From Candidatus Polarisedimenticolaceae bacterium (GTDB lineage: Bacteria > Pseudomonadota > Gammaproteobacteria > Chromatiales > Chromatiaceae), in assembly GCA_021647945.1 (NCBI GenBank), contig JAKITT010000003.1:1-64000 (forward strand): a stretch of DNA of 64,000 bases, read 5' to 3'. A program made the translations under genes and the position numbers. Below the pieces are notes generated by a model. The model was not told the DNA's origin. It saw only the letters and a list, made by a program, of their open reading frames with translations, and searched no databases. Positions 35,057 through 44,231 of this stretch are shown piece by piece. Each line of letters begins with the position of its first letter. Position 1 is the stretch's first letter.

Positions 35057-36928
35057 TTAAGAGACGATCATTCTACCGCGCATTTCTAGATGAAGTGCAT
35101 GACAGAACCATGGGCAGTAGTACCAGAAAACACCTTTCTTATCAGCTTTGAAAGTGAAAGAGACGATTTCCTGTGGAGAAACACCAACATTAATATCATG
35201 CTGAGTGATACAGATACCATGACAGAGATCTTCAACCGCATCCATATTGGCCAACACAATAGTGACGGTGTTGCCGTGCTTGATGTTAATTTTGCTCAAA
35301 GAGAACTGAGGAGCAACACTGGTCATGAAGACGTAGGTGTGGTCTCCTTTTTCGATCACTTTAGACTCAGAGCCAATTTTTACGCCCAGTTTCTTAGCCA
35401 GTGCATGCTCGTCATCAAAACGTGGATCATTCATGTCCCAAACTTTCTTAGGACGGATCAGATCACGTGAAACGATCAGCGCATCATGAGGCTCAGGAGA
35501 AGCACTGCCTTCATGAACCATTCTCATTTTGTCGCCAGAGATGTTGAACAGCTGCTCATTCTCAGGGCGGAAAGGACCAACAGGCAGGAAGCGATCTTTA
35601 GAGAACTTACAAAGAGCAATCATCCAGTTACCATCAGCATCTTTGGTCTCACTCATAGAGGCATTGATGTGACCGATCTGGTAGTGGACGTCAACTTTCT
35701 GGATTACAGGGTTTTTGCCAGCAATCGCTTTAGCAAGATTCCACTTAGTAACCTGTGAATCAAGGAAGATTGAGGTGTAAGCATTGCCTTTGTTATCAAA
35801 AGCAGTGTGCAATGGACCCAGGCCAACTTCAGGTTCTGCAATTACGCAATCACGTGGTTTGATTTTACCAGCGAATGCTGCATCAACTTTAGCCAGTTCG
35901 ATAACTGAAACAGTTGGTGACAACTTGCCAGAACAAACAGCATATTTACCAGTTGGATCGACATTAACGCCATGCGGACTCTTAGGAACTGGAATGTAGA
36001 GAGTGTACTCTGAGTTACCACGACCATCTAGAACAGGAACCTTTGAATCACCAAGGTTGATGCCTTTGCCAGCTTTGATTGCAGCTTCAATGCGCTCTAG
36101 GTTAAAAACAACCAACCAATCACGATCGTTGCCCATCATCTCTGGAAGCGTTACACCCTCTTCAGAGTTGTAACAACAAGCCATTGAGTATTTGCCTTCA
36201 TAATCAGTCGCACAGAGATCAAGGTTGCCATCAACCTGGATCTGCCAACGAACTTCCATTTTCTCGGCATCAACACAGGTGTGCAGACAGCCATACTTAG
36301 AAGGATCTTCTACGTCACGACCATCATTGATTAGCGGGATACGGAATTCAGAGTTAAGGTAAACCGCATTGATTTTGTTACGTGATGGGAAGATACCATG
36401 AGTACCCTGAGCATTAGGGATATCAATGATGCTATCAGTCACCATCATATCCAAACGGACACGAGCAAGACGCGCTTGAGCTTTGTCATTTACAAAGCCA
36501 TATTTGCCGTCGTAGGTGCCATCGGTGTATGAAAGATGGAAGTGATGGGTGTCACCTGAAAGTTTACCTTTCAGCATCTTTTTACTGACGTTGGTAGTGC
36601 CCCAACCGTAAGCAGCATCAAAGTTAAAAACAGGGATACGCTTCAGTTCACGACCAGAAGGAATACCTATAACCCGAACCTCACCAGACTGACCGCCTGA
36701 CCAGAAACCGTAGTACTCATCTAGTTCACCAGGAGCAACATGCTCTTTAGGCCCTTTACCTGAAGAAGCCTGCGCCACAGATGATGTTCCAAACGGCAGC
36801 ATTCCCATTGAAACCGCACCAGCACCAGCCAGTCCTGTTGCAGCAGTTTTAAAAAAACCGCGGCGTGATGGCTCTACTACTTCGCCAGTTATTACTTCTT
36901 CATTATGGTCGATTTTCTTATCGCTCAT
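35057..36928 (-). CDS. nosZ: nitrous oxide reductase, clade I type
   Basis: The 623-residue enzyme has a twin-arginine signal (SRRGFFKTAATGLAGAGAVS) and a seven-bladed propeller region that supplies the CuZ histidines (for example DTHHFHLSYTDG and PLHTAFDNKGNAYTS). A C-terminal cupredoxin domain has the CuA motif YCPWFCHALHLEM. TAT export and this CuA form are features of clade I NosZ. It reduces N2O to N2 in the periplasm. ATG 36928 follows GAGG. It is transcribed alone or with nosR onwards, from the FNR-type promoter at 37084-37125. Confidence 0.97.
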   Translation of the reverse strand: MSDKKIDHNEEVITGEVVEPSRRGFFKTAATGLAGAGAVSMGMLPFGTSSVAQASSGKGPKEHVAPGELDEYYGFWSGGQSGEVRVIGIPSGRELKRIPVFNFDAAYGWGTTNVSKKMLKGKLSGDTHHFHLSYTDGTYDGKYGFVNDKAQARLARVRLDMMVTDSIIDIPNAQGTHGIFPSRNKINAVYLNSEFRIPLINDGRDVEDPSKYGCLHTCVDAEKMEVRWQIQVDGNLDLCATDYEGKYSMACCYNSEEGVTLPEMMGNDRDWLVVFNLERIEAAIKAGKGINLGDSKVPVLDGRGNSEYTLYIPVPKSPHGVNVDPTGKYAVCSGKLSPTVSVIELAKVDAAFAGKIKPRDCVIAEPEVGLGPLHTAFDNKGNAYTSIFLDSQVTKWNLAKAIAGKNPVIQKVDVHYQIGHINASMSETKDADGNWMIALCKFSKDRFLPVGPFRPENEQLFNISGDKMRMVHEGSASPEPHDALIVSRDLIRPKKVWDMNDPRFDDEHALAKKLGVKIGSESKVIEKGDHTYVFMTSVAPQFSLSKINIKHGNTVTIVLANMDAVEDLCHGICITQHDINVGVSPQEIVSFTFKADKKGVFWYYCPWFCHALHLEMRGRMIVS

Positions 36929-37083
36929 TGTAACCTCTATATATTTTAGTAACGGGGTGTCTTTAAATTCTAAAAACTGTATCGCCTACTCATTACGTTC
37001 AAACTCAAGCAGCTCCATATATGGGGGCTTTTTAGGAACTGCGACAATTCGTCACATTCTCAACCCAGCTAAGAACACATAGA

Positions 37084-37125
37084 ATGTTACTACACCTGAC
37101 TATGGCCAAACTTGATCTAAATCAA
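37084..37125 (-). promoter_or_regulatory. FNR-activated promoter of nosZ
   Basis: TTGATCTAAATCAA at 37112-37125 is a perfect FNR-type site (TTGAT-N4-ATCAA). On the minus strand a TAACAT hexamer (37089-37084) lies about 32 bases from the box centre, as expected for a -10 element of a class II FNR promoter with the box at -41.5. The predicted start is near 37077, leaving a 149-base leader before nosZ. Nitrogen-oxide-responsive Dnr-type regulators use the same sequence. Confidence 0.8.
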
Positions 37126-37848
37126 TATAAAATTAGACAGCATTCCTCTACAAAAAAAGAGGTCACAGAGGTGTGCCATCAACCTCATTTAAGAAGCCAA
37201 AAGCACAACGTCAAGCGAGATCTTTGATCTCAATCATACAAAACGGGACACCCCAGTCACCCTTTTGCAATCGATCTTCGACAGCCTATTATGCCCCGGA
37301 CGTCGTGACGCCGCGTTCGAATGCCTACTATCGTATCTCCTCTGGCACTCGCGCACGACGGGTTACGGTGCACCCTCACAGCTACCGGGGCTAACCGCCC
37401 TCGTTTTACACGCCATGGCGGTCAACGATAGTTGATTACATTCAACCATGTGTATGAAATGCAAACTTAACTAACGCTAACGCTGATTTGCATTCCAACT
37501 CCATCCAAATGGTTACAGCCATCTCCACACTTGCCTTAGCACTTCACACAGTTAGCCTTATAAAGGCAGCACACATCAAGAAGCTTCAATAACTCAAATG
37601 TCAGCCAGTCACATAATCAACACATGACTTGCCGCGCAGCACTAAGACAAAGCAGAATCAATCAAACCCCATGTATGAAATAGAGTCGTTATGTATGATT
37701 GATTTAGCCATTGGGCCAACTTCCGCACCCGGAGAACACGGCTCACTGAGCCCAATAAACGCCTATTTTAGCATATCAATTTGAAGCAACAGCAAAAGAC
37801 TGAGATCATTGCTGGCAAACATGCCACCAATTAAGTTGTACTAAAAAG
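37126..37848. other. 723-base gene-free interval with an unexplained GC-rich block
   Basis: No convincing gene is present. Bases about 37225-37420 are distinctly richer in G and C than the flanks (for example CCCCGGACGTCGTGACGCCG and CTACCGGGGCTAACCG), and the reading frames there are short and lack start signals. Two partial repeats, CCATGTGTATGAAAT near 37446 and CCATGTATGAAAT near 37669, flank AT-rich sequence. The interval should also contain the promoter of the CcsA-like gene at 37849. Confidence 0.5.
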
Positions 37849-38619
37849 ATGACGACAGAACTTGAGACACTTATTTCATCTACCCGGGTTGCAGCCATAG
37901 TCATCATTGGATTTGCTATCTTATTCTCTATGTTTGGTCACAGGCGGAGTACGACCTACTCATTACTGAGCTTCTTACTCCTCATTACTATATTTTTTGC
38001 TACTCGCGCCTATTTAAAAGAGTTTTTCCCATTCACCGACAAAATTGAGTCATTTGCCACCCTATCGGTATTGATTGTGGTCTGCGCCATGATCTATCGA
38101 GAGAAAATTGCTAACAAAGAGTTCACCACCTTATTGGTACTGGCCTTCTCCTCTCTGGCTGCAACACTCATTTTTGAAGATAAGCTGCATTATCCAACGG
38201 CCTATCTTAGAACCATCTGGTACCCATTACATGTGCCTCTTTCATTCGCTGCCTATGCGCTCTGGTTCTTAGCGGGCATTGATGCGCTCTATTCAACCAG
38301 GAAATTAAAGTCAATCGACCCAGCATTGGCCGACAGACCTCTGATTACCGAACTCAACCGCAACGGTTTTATTCTATTCAGCTTTGCCATGCTCTTTGGT
38401 GGCATTTGGGGATATCTGGCTTGGGGCGCTTACTTTATGTGGGATTCAAAACTACTCTGGTCCGTTATTCTCTGGCTCTACTACGGCAACCTGCTGCATA
38501 TCGATGCACTACCTCGGTTTCGGCATTGGAAAGTACCGCTCTATACCATCGGTATGGCCTTAATTTTGATCACCTTTATTGGCACCGGTTTCTTCACACG
38601 CTCAATCCATAAATTCTGA
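37849..38619 (+). CDS. CcsA/CcmC-family cytochrome c assembly protein
   Basis: A 256-residue protein with eight TM helices. The heme-handling tryptophan-rich motif reads WGYLAWGAYFMWDSKLLWS (about 203-221), a variant of WGxxWxWD. His residues in PLHVPLSFAAYALWFL and KLHYPTAYL are candidate heme ligands. CcsA with ResB/Ccs1 delivers and attaches heme in System II cytochrome c maturation. The ResB-like gene follows two bases after the stop. Next to a region with several cytochromes c, the pair may mature a specific subset. Confidence 0.8.
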   Translation: MTTELETLISSTRVAAIVIIGFAILFSMFGHRRSTTYSLLSFLLLITIFFATRAYLKEFFPFTDKIESFATLSVLIVVCAMIYREKIANKEFTTLLVLAFSSLAATLIFEDKLHYPTAYLRTIWYPLHVPLSFAAYALWFLAGIDALYSTRKLKSIDPALADRPLITELNRNGFILFSFAMLFGGIWGYLAWGAYFMWDSKLLWSVILWLYYGNLLHIDALPRFRHWKVPLYTIGMALILITFIGTGFFTRSIHKF

Positions 38620-38621
38620 AC

Positions 38622-39602
38622 ATGCTCTATTCACTGATTAAGTTAGTCGGCCACCGAGATCTTGGATTCATCCTTGGTCTTGTTGTGGTATTCAACCTCG
38701 CCATCGGTAGTTTGGTGATGAATATCTACACCGACCTCTACCCCCCCTTCTTCCCTTTTGATCTGAACTACTTCTTCGATCCAGTCAGAATTGAACACAG
38801 CTGGCTCTATGCACTCATCATCACCTTTACACTCTATGGCATAAATCTCAGCGCCTGCCTGATCGAATCTGCCGTTGAACTCATTCAATCCAAAAGCCAG
38901 CGACTTCACAGAACAGCAGCGCTACTTATTCATCTCGCTCTACTGCTCACCATGGGCGCTCATCTAGTTGATGGCTTTTACGGCCAAACCCAGCATGGGG
39001 TTATCTCACAGGAGGGGGTACTTATCCCTGGCATAGGATTGGTGAGAACGGAGTACATTGAAAACATCCAACACCCCGATGGGAGTCTGAAAGATACTAA
39101 GGTGGGTCTCAAGATCGAACGCGCTAATGGCGAGAAAATCAACCAAACGATCGCCTACAATGAACCCGCCATCTTCGACAATGGCGAGTGGGAGATTATT
39201 ATTCAAAGTGGCGAAAATAAGGTACGTGGATTTATCATCAAAAGTGACAACAGCGGCCAGGAGATCTCCCTCACCACCGAAATAGCTAAACAAGTAGGCT
39301 CTGGCAGCGTCACCTTACAAGGTATGATCAACACACAGATGGGGCCTTTTGCCCAACTCACATGGCAAGCAGAAGATGGTACAACAGAGACAAAAATCAT
39401 CGCATTAACAACCACTGCTGGTCGCCACAGCTCACTGACATTGGGCCAAGAGGTGTTTCAATTTAAGGAACTCACCTACCGCCCCATGGCCGCAGTAATG
39501 GTGCGCTATAACCCTGCCATTCTGCTTATTGCCTTAGCACTGTTTATCTCCACAATCGGTTTGATTATGCTAAAACCCGTCTGGTGGAGAAGGGAACATT
39601 AA
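38622..39602 (+). CDS. ResB/Ccs1-like cytochrome c maturation protein, short
   Basis: The 326-residue protein has three N-terminal TM helices (about 14-36, 60-83 and 95-117), a periplasmic domain (about 120-295) with beta-type segments, and one C-terminal helix before a basic tail (KPVWWRREH). The layout of three helices, a large periplasmic loop and a last helix is that of ResB/Ccs1. It is shorter than typical members (about 450-550 residues) and divergent, so the call rests partly on its pairing with the CcsA-like gene. It ends 45 bases before the kinase gene. Confidence 0.65.
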   Translation: MLYSLIKLVGHRDLGFILGLVVVFNLAIGSLVMNIYTDLYPPFFPFDLNYFFDPVRIEHSWLYALIITFTLYGINLSACLIESAVELIQSKSQRLHRTAALLIHLALLLTMGAHLVDGFYGQTQHGVISQEGVLIPGIGLVRTEYIENIQHPDGSLKDTKVGLKIERANGEKINQTIAYNEPAIFDNGEWEIIIQSGENKVRGFIIKSDNSGQEISLTTEIAKQVGSGSVTLQGMINTQMGPFAQLTWQAEDGTTETKIIALTTTAGRHSSLTLGQEVFQFKELTYRPMAAVMVRYNPAILLIALALFISTIGLIMLKPVWWRREH

Positions 39603-39647
39603 TGATCTACAGATATCTTTCCCCTTTAATAATAGTGAAGCACTCCA

Positions 39648-40940
39648 TTGTCTAACATCCTAAAAGATGAGCTGCTGCTAACCGCTCCGCCCCTCCTTAT
39701 TGGCGCTCTCGTTGGTTGGTTGGCGAATGACATTGCTCTAGGCATTGCGGCCACACTGCTAACTTTTTCAGCACGGCATTTCCATCAGCTTATTTTGCTA
39801 AATAAATTGATTAGCAACGGCAAAGAGGTGCAAAAGCCCTACCCAACCGGCCTATGGGGGAAGATATATCGGGAAAAAAGCCTTCAACAGAAACAAAACA
39901 ACAAGCTCAAACAGAATTTAAAGCAGTTTGTCACTAACTTCCAAGAGGCCAGCACGGCTATATCGGACGCCCTGATCACGCTTGACCAGGAAAATAGAAT
40001 CAGTTGGGCCAACCCCGCAGCAGAAACTCTGCTCAACATTCACTGGCCTAGTGACAGCGGTCAATTACTGACCGATAAGGTCGATTACCTATTCCTTGAG
40101 ACCTACCTGCAACAGTCCGATTTCAGTCGACCATTAGAGTTCTCACTGCCAAATAACCAAAATGCCATCATCTCTCTACAGGTGACCTCTTTTGGTAAAA
40201 TGGAACGACAGCACCTAGTGGTTGTGCGTGAGATCACTCAACTATTCCACCTCAACCAAGCCCGGCGAAATTTCGTCTCTAGCGTCTCCCATGAACTAAA
40301 GACCCCACTCACCGTCCTCGTCGGTTTTCTCGAAGCGCTGAATGATGCAGAAACCCTAGCGCACCAAGATCGCCCACTTGAACTAATGCAGCAACAAGCG
40401 GCGAGAATGCAGCTATTGGTGGATGATCTACTGATACTTTCAAGATTAGAGATCGAGAGCAAAACCATTGATGAGGAGCCACTCGCTATCGGTACGCTGA
40501 TTACTGAGGTGATCGAAGAGGCAAAACTTCTTAGCGATGCACAGAGACACCAATTTAAACTAAAGATCGACGAGTCGCTCTCACTACATGGTAATCGACA
40601 AGAGATTCGCAGTAGCTTCTCCAACCTGCTAACCAATGCAGTAAAATACTCATCACCCAACAGCACCATATCGATCATTTGGGCGAAGAACAGCGTCGGC
40701 CCATATTTTTCTGTGTCAGACCAGGGCGACGGCATTGCAGAGCGTCACCTCTCCCGCCTAACAGAGCGTTTTTATCGAGTCGACACGGGGCGATCTCGCG
40801 AATCAGGAGGTACCGGGCTTGGGCTGGCTATCGTTAAACATGCACTCTATCGTCACGATGCCGAACTAAAAATAAGCAGTAAAATCGGCGTAGGCAGCAC
40901 TTTCTGCTGTCAATTTCACCATTCTCGAGCCATCTATTGA
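39648..40940 (+). CDS. PhoR-like sensor histidine kinase
   Basis: The 430-residue protein has two N-terminal TM helices with almost no periplasmic loop, a PAS domain (about 100-195), a HisKA domain with the phospho-accepting His in SVSHELKTPLTVL (about 213-225), and an HATPase domain with N box NLLTNAVKYSS, G1 DQGDGI, F box FYRVD and G2 GGTGLGLAI. This layout is that of PhoR, the phosphate-limitation sensor. Start is TTG 39648, as no ATG is in frame nearby. No response regulator gene (phoB) is adjacent, so the partner is elsewhere or the kinase senses another signal. Confidence 0.82.
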   Translation: MSNILKDELLLTAPPLLIGALVGWLANDIALGIAATLLTFSARHFHQLILLNKLISNGKEVQKPYPTGLWGKIYREKSLQQKQNNKLKQNLKQFVTNFQEASTAISDALITLDQENRISWANPAAETLLNIHWPSDSGQLLTDKVDYLFLETYLQQSDFSRPLEFSLPNNQNAIISLQVTSFGKMERQHLVVVREITQLFHLNQARRNFVSSVSHELKTPLTVLVGFLEALNDAETLAHQDRPLELMQQQAARMQLLVDDLLILSRLEIESKTIDEEPLAIGTLITEVIEEAKLLSDAQRHQFKLKIDESLSLHGNRQEIRSSFSNLLTNAVKYSSPNSTISIIWAKNSVGPYFSVSDQGDGIAERHLSRLTERFYRVDTGRSRESGGTGLGLAIVKHALYRHDAELKISSKIGVGSTFCCQFHHSRAIY

Positions 40941-41130
40941 ACGGTAGATCTGAATAGTTAGTAGCTCTGTAAAACAGAGTGTTGCTTAGCCTAAGATAAG
41001 AGAGGAGATTAATTAGCGAGCGTAAAAAAAGTAGAGAGCGAACGCCTCTACGCACCTGGCATAAGAAAGGTGCGAATAGCACAGCAGAAAAGATAAGGGT
41101 TAACCTTACCTTAAGCAGCACAGCAAACGA

Positions 41131-41439
41131 TCAATCCTCGCAGATATCGCAACGCGTGCGGGAGGCATCGACCCGTTCACGCAGCTCTTTACCCGGTTTG
41201 AAGTGCGGTACATGTTTGCCTGCAAGGGCCACCGAATCTCCCGTTTTTGGGTTTCTTCCAAAACGAGGTGGACGATAGTGAAGGGAAAAACTCCCAAAAC
41301 CACGAATTTCGATGCGTTCGCCAGAGGCCAGTGACTGCCCCATCTGCTCAATCATGCACTTTACAGCCAACTCAACATCACGATGTGCGAGATGACTTTG
41401 TCGTTTTGCAATAATTTCAATCAGCTCAGACTTTGTCAT
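41131..41439 (-). CDS. ihfB: integration host factor beta subunit
   Basis: The 102-residue protein begins [20 protein letters not shown] and contains [20 protein letters not shown] and GRNPKTGD, the beta-ribbon arm that inserts into the minor groove. It bends DNA as a heterodimer with IhfA in recombination and transcription. Gene order cmk-rpsA-ihfB is conserved in gammaproteobacteria. The C-terminal tail [10 protein letters not shown] with two Cys is a small oddity compared with the usual basic ending. Confidence 0.95.
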   Translation of the reverse strand: MTKSELIEIIAKRQSHLAHRDVELAVKCMIEQMGQSLASGERIEIRGFGSFSLHYRPPRFGRNPKTGDSVALAGKHVPHFKPGKELRERVDASRTRCDICED

Positions 41440-41491
41440 TCTTAAATATATTCCCGAACCTAGAACAATAAAACAAACTAGTTTGAGCTGT

Positions 41492-41521
41492 CAGGGCTGA
41501 TCTAAAAGGAGATCAGCCCTG
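41492..41521 (-). terminator. 12-bp hairpin after rpsA
   Basis: CAGGGCTGATCT (41492-41503), loop AAAAGG, AGATCAGCCCTG (41510-41521): a perfect 12-bp stem 23 bases after the rpsA stop. No long U tract follows on the minus strand, so it may act as an attenuator that lowers ihfB relative to rpsA. Confidence 0.65.
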
Positions 41522-41543
41522 AACAACTTAAACCATTAAGAGC

Positions 41544-43220
41544 TTACTCGCCCTTTCCTTCCATCTGCTGCTTCAACAGGTCACCCAAAGTAGGCTTGCT
41601 GCTGGCTGCATCACGGGCGTAACCCTTCATTGCAGCGCTCTCTTCATCAACATCTTTCGCTTTGATAGAGAGTGAAATGCTACGGTTCTTACGATCAACA
41701 CCCAAGAACTTAGCCTCTAACTTCTGACCCTCTTTCAAAATGGTACGTGCATCCTCTACACGATCACGAGAGAGTTCAGAAGCACGTAGATAACCATCAA
41801 TACCGTCAGCCAGATTAACGACGGCACCCTTAGCATCAACCTCAGTAACAACACCATTTACGATGCTGCCTTTACCATGACTAGCGACATACATTGAGAA
41901 TGGATCTTTCGCCAGCTGTTTAACACCGAGAGAGATACGCTCACGCTCAGGATCGACAGAGAGAACCACCGTCTCAACTTCATCACCCTTCTTGAAATCA
42001 CGGATGGCATCTTCGCCACCTTCGTCCCAAGTGATATCTGACATATGAACCAGACCATCAATGCCACCGTCTAGACCGATAAAGATACCGAAATCGGTGA
42101 TTGATTTGATCTTACCAGAGACATGATCACCTTTGTTATGGGTCTCACCAAACTCTTCCCAAGGGTTAGGACGAACCTGTTTCATACCGAGAGAGACGCG
42201 ACGACGTTCTTCATCGATATCAAGAACCATTACTTCAACTTCATCACCCAACTGAACCAGCTTGTTAGGGTGAATATTCTTGTTGGTCCAATCCATCTCA
42301 GAGACATGAACCAGACCCTCTACACCCTCTTCGATCTCAACAAAGCAACCGTAGTCAGCGATGTTGGTGATCTTACCAAACAGACGTGTGTGCTCTGGGT
42401 AACGACGAGCCAGGTTGCTCCATGGATCATCGCCCATCTGTTTCAGGCCGAGTGATACACGGCTGCGCTCTTTATCAAACTTGAGGACGCGTACGCTAAC
42501 TTCGTCACCGATCTCAACCACTTCTGAAGGGTGTTTAACACGCTTCCAGGCCATGTCGGTGATGTGCAGCAGGCCATCGATACCACCCAAGTCGACGAAT
42601 GCGCCGTAATCGGTGAGGTTTTTGACGATGCCTTTGATCTCCATCCCTTCCTGGAGAGACTCCAGCAGCGCTTCGCGCTCTGCGCTGTACTCAGACTCGA
42701 CAACAGCACGACGTGAAACAACCACGTTGTTGCGACGACGATCCAGCTTAATAACTTTGAATTCGAGATCCTTGCCTTCCAGGTACGCGGTATCGCGAAC
42801 TGGACGAACGTCAACCAGTGAACCCGGCAGGAATGCACGGATATCGCCCAGCTCAACAGTGAAACCACCTTTGACCTTGCCATTGATACGACCAACAACG
42901 GTCTCTTCAGCTTCAAATGCTTTCTCAAGCACTTGCCATGCTTGGTTACGTTTCGCCTTCTCACGTGAGAGACGGGTCGCACCGAAACCATCTTCTACGG
43001 CATCTAGAGCAACTTCTACTTGGTCACCCAGTTCAACCTCCAGCTCACCAGCCAGATTAAGGAACTGCTCTCTAGGGATGATGCCTTCTGATTTTAAACC
43101 AGCATTAACGATCACGGTATCGCTCGTAATCTCGATCACAGTGCCAATAACAATTGCGCCCGTATTGAGCTGCATGTTGGCCATGCTCTCTTCAAATAAT
43201 TCTGCAAAACTCTCGGTCAT
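41544..43220 (-). CDS. rpsA: 30S ribosomal protein S1
   Basis: The 558-residue protein carries six S1 domains. The last four have the conserved pattern of [60 protein letters not shown] and [20 protein letters not shown]. It unwinds mRNA and docks leader sequences on the 30S subunit. Full length for gammaproteobacteria. A 146-base gap separates it from cmk upstream; in many relatives rpsA has its own promoters there. Confidence 0.98.
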   Translation of the reverse strand: MTESFAELFEESMANMQLNTGAIVIGTVIEITSDTVIVNAGLKSEGIIPREQFLNLAGELEVELGDQVEVALDAVEDGFGATRLSREKAKRNQAWQVLEKAFEAEETVVGRINGKVKGGFTVELGDIRAFLPGSLVDVRPVRDTAYLEGKDLEFKVIKLDRRRNNVVVSRRAVVESEYSAEREALLESLQEGMEIKGIVKNLTDYGAFVDLGGIDGLLHITDMAWKRVKHPSEVVEIGDEVSVRVLKFDKERSRVSLGLKQMGDDPWSNLARRYPEHTRLFGKITNIADYGCFVEIEEGVEGLVHVSEMDWTNKNIHPNKLVQLGDEVEVMVLDIDEERRRVSLGMKQVRPNPWEEFGETHNKGDHVSGKIKSITDFGIFIGLDGGIDGLVHMSDITWDEGGEDAIRDFKKGDEVETVVLSVDPERERISLGVKQLAKDPFSMYVASHGKGSIVNGVVTEVDAKGAVVNLADGIDGYLRASELSRDRVEDARTILKEGQKLEAKFLGVDRKNRSISLSIKAKDVDEESAAMKGYARDAASSKPTLGDLLKQQMEGKGE

Positions 43221-43366
43221 GGGATTGGATTTCCTGAAGCCAGGGCTTCTACAAGACGATATGGGATGTCGTCAGGTTAAATAGTTAAATTTAGTCGTGA
43301 ACACCTGTTCATCGACCCTCTTGTTTCACCTGCTGTTGAAATAATAGTCAACCGCAGAGCGTTTCT

Positions 43367-44020
43367 CTAGAGCCTTTTTCCAGCCTCTTGTAAGACTAAA
43401 TTCAGCACCTCTTCAATAGAAAGTGATGTTGAGTCAAGCACTAGCGCCCCCTCGGCTGCCACCAGGGGAGCAACACTGCGGTTCATGTCGCGCTGATCGC
43501 GCTCCTTAATCTCCACAGTGAGCTCGCGGACATTAACATCTAACCCCTTCTCTTTCAACTGCTTATAGCGTCTTTTCGCCCGTTCTTCAGCACTTGCCGT
43601 GAGAAAAACCTTCAGCATCGCATCAGGAAAGACAACACTCCCCATATCACGGCCATCTGCCACTAAACCTGGAGGCTTGGCATAATCGTGCTGCCAAGCA
43701 AGCAGTGCGGCTCTAACCTGTGGAATTGCCGCTACTTTTGAGGCGTTATTGCCTGCCGTCTCAGTGCGGATAGTATCGGTGACATCATCCCCCTCAAGCA
43801 GCACACGCTCACCGACAAACTCAACCGACATCGTCTCGGCAATCTCTACAACCCGTGCCACCTCATCATATCCAATCCCTTGGCGGTTTACGGCTAGACC
43901 TAACAAGCGGTATAAGGCACCGCTATCTAGGAAGTGCCAACCAAAATGGTTGGCCAGCCGTTGGCTGATGGTGCCTTTACCCGACCCACTTGGGCCATCA
44001 ATAGTGATTATTTTTGTCAT
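43367..44020 (-). CDS. cmk: cytidylate kinase
   Basis: The 217-residue enzyme begins with the P-loop ITIDGPSGSGKGTISQRLA and contains LDSGALYRLLG, VADGRDMGSVVFPDA and RYKQLKEKG with DQRDMNRSVAPL, all typical of Cmk, which phosphorylates CMP and dCMP. It is first in the cmk-rpsA-ihfB block. Upstream, 44021-44231 contains no gene; an inverted repeat around CTCCTCCACGCGCCATGAGGGAG near 44208-44230 could terminate the opposite unit. Confidence 0.96.
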   Translation of the reverse strand: MTKIITIDGPSGSGKGTISQRLANHFGWHFLDSGALYRLLGLAVNRQGIGYDEVARVVEIAETMSVEFVGERVLLEGDDVTDTIRTETAGNNASKVAAIPQVRAALLAWQHDYAKPPGLVADGRDMGSVVFPDAMLKVFLTASAEERAKRRYKQLKEKGLDVNVRELTVEIKERDQRDMNRSVAPLVAAEGALVLDSTSLSIEEVLNLVLQEAGKRL

Positions 44021-44231
44021 CTAAATATATACCGCATATAGAAATGTCCAACTCAGCAAGCCGTATGCCGCCGTTGAAATCTGGGCGATATACTAGCCTC
44101 TTCTTATAGTGAGCGCTTATCAAATTTATCGACTTGCAAGAAAACCGTAAATGCCTTGCCTCTGGTTGTTACTATTATTTATGAGCAGAGCCACCTAGCA
44201 GGCGACTCCTCCACGCGCCATGAGGGAGGCG

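Noticed and set aside
37310-37330. tRNA T-loop-like TTCGAAT
   Set aside because: The flanking bases do not pair into a T stem and no acceptor, D or anticodon arms can be found.
37173-37394. A 73-codon frame in the GC-rich block
   Set aside because: No start signals and no recognisable sequence on either strand; the block is better treated as unexplained non-coding DNA.
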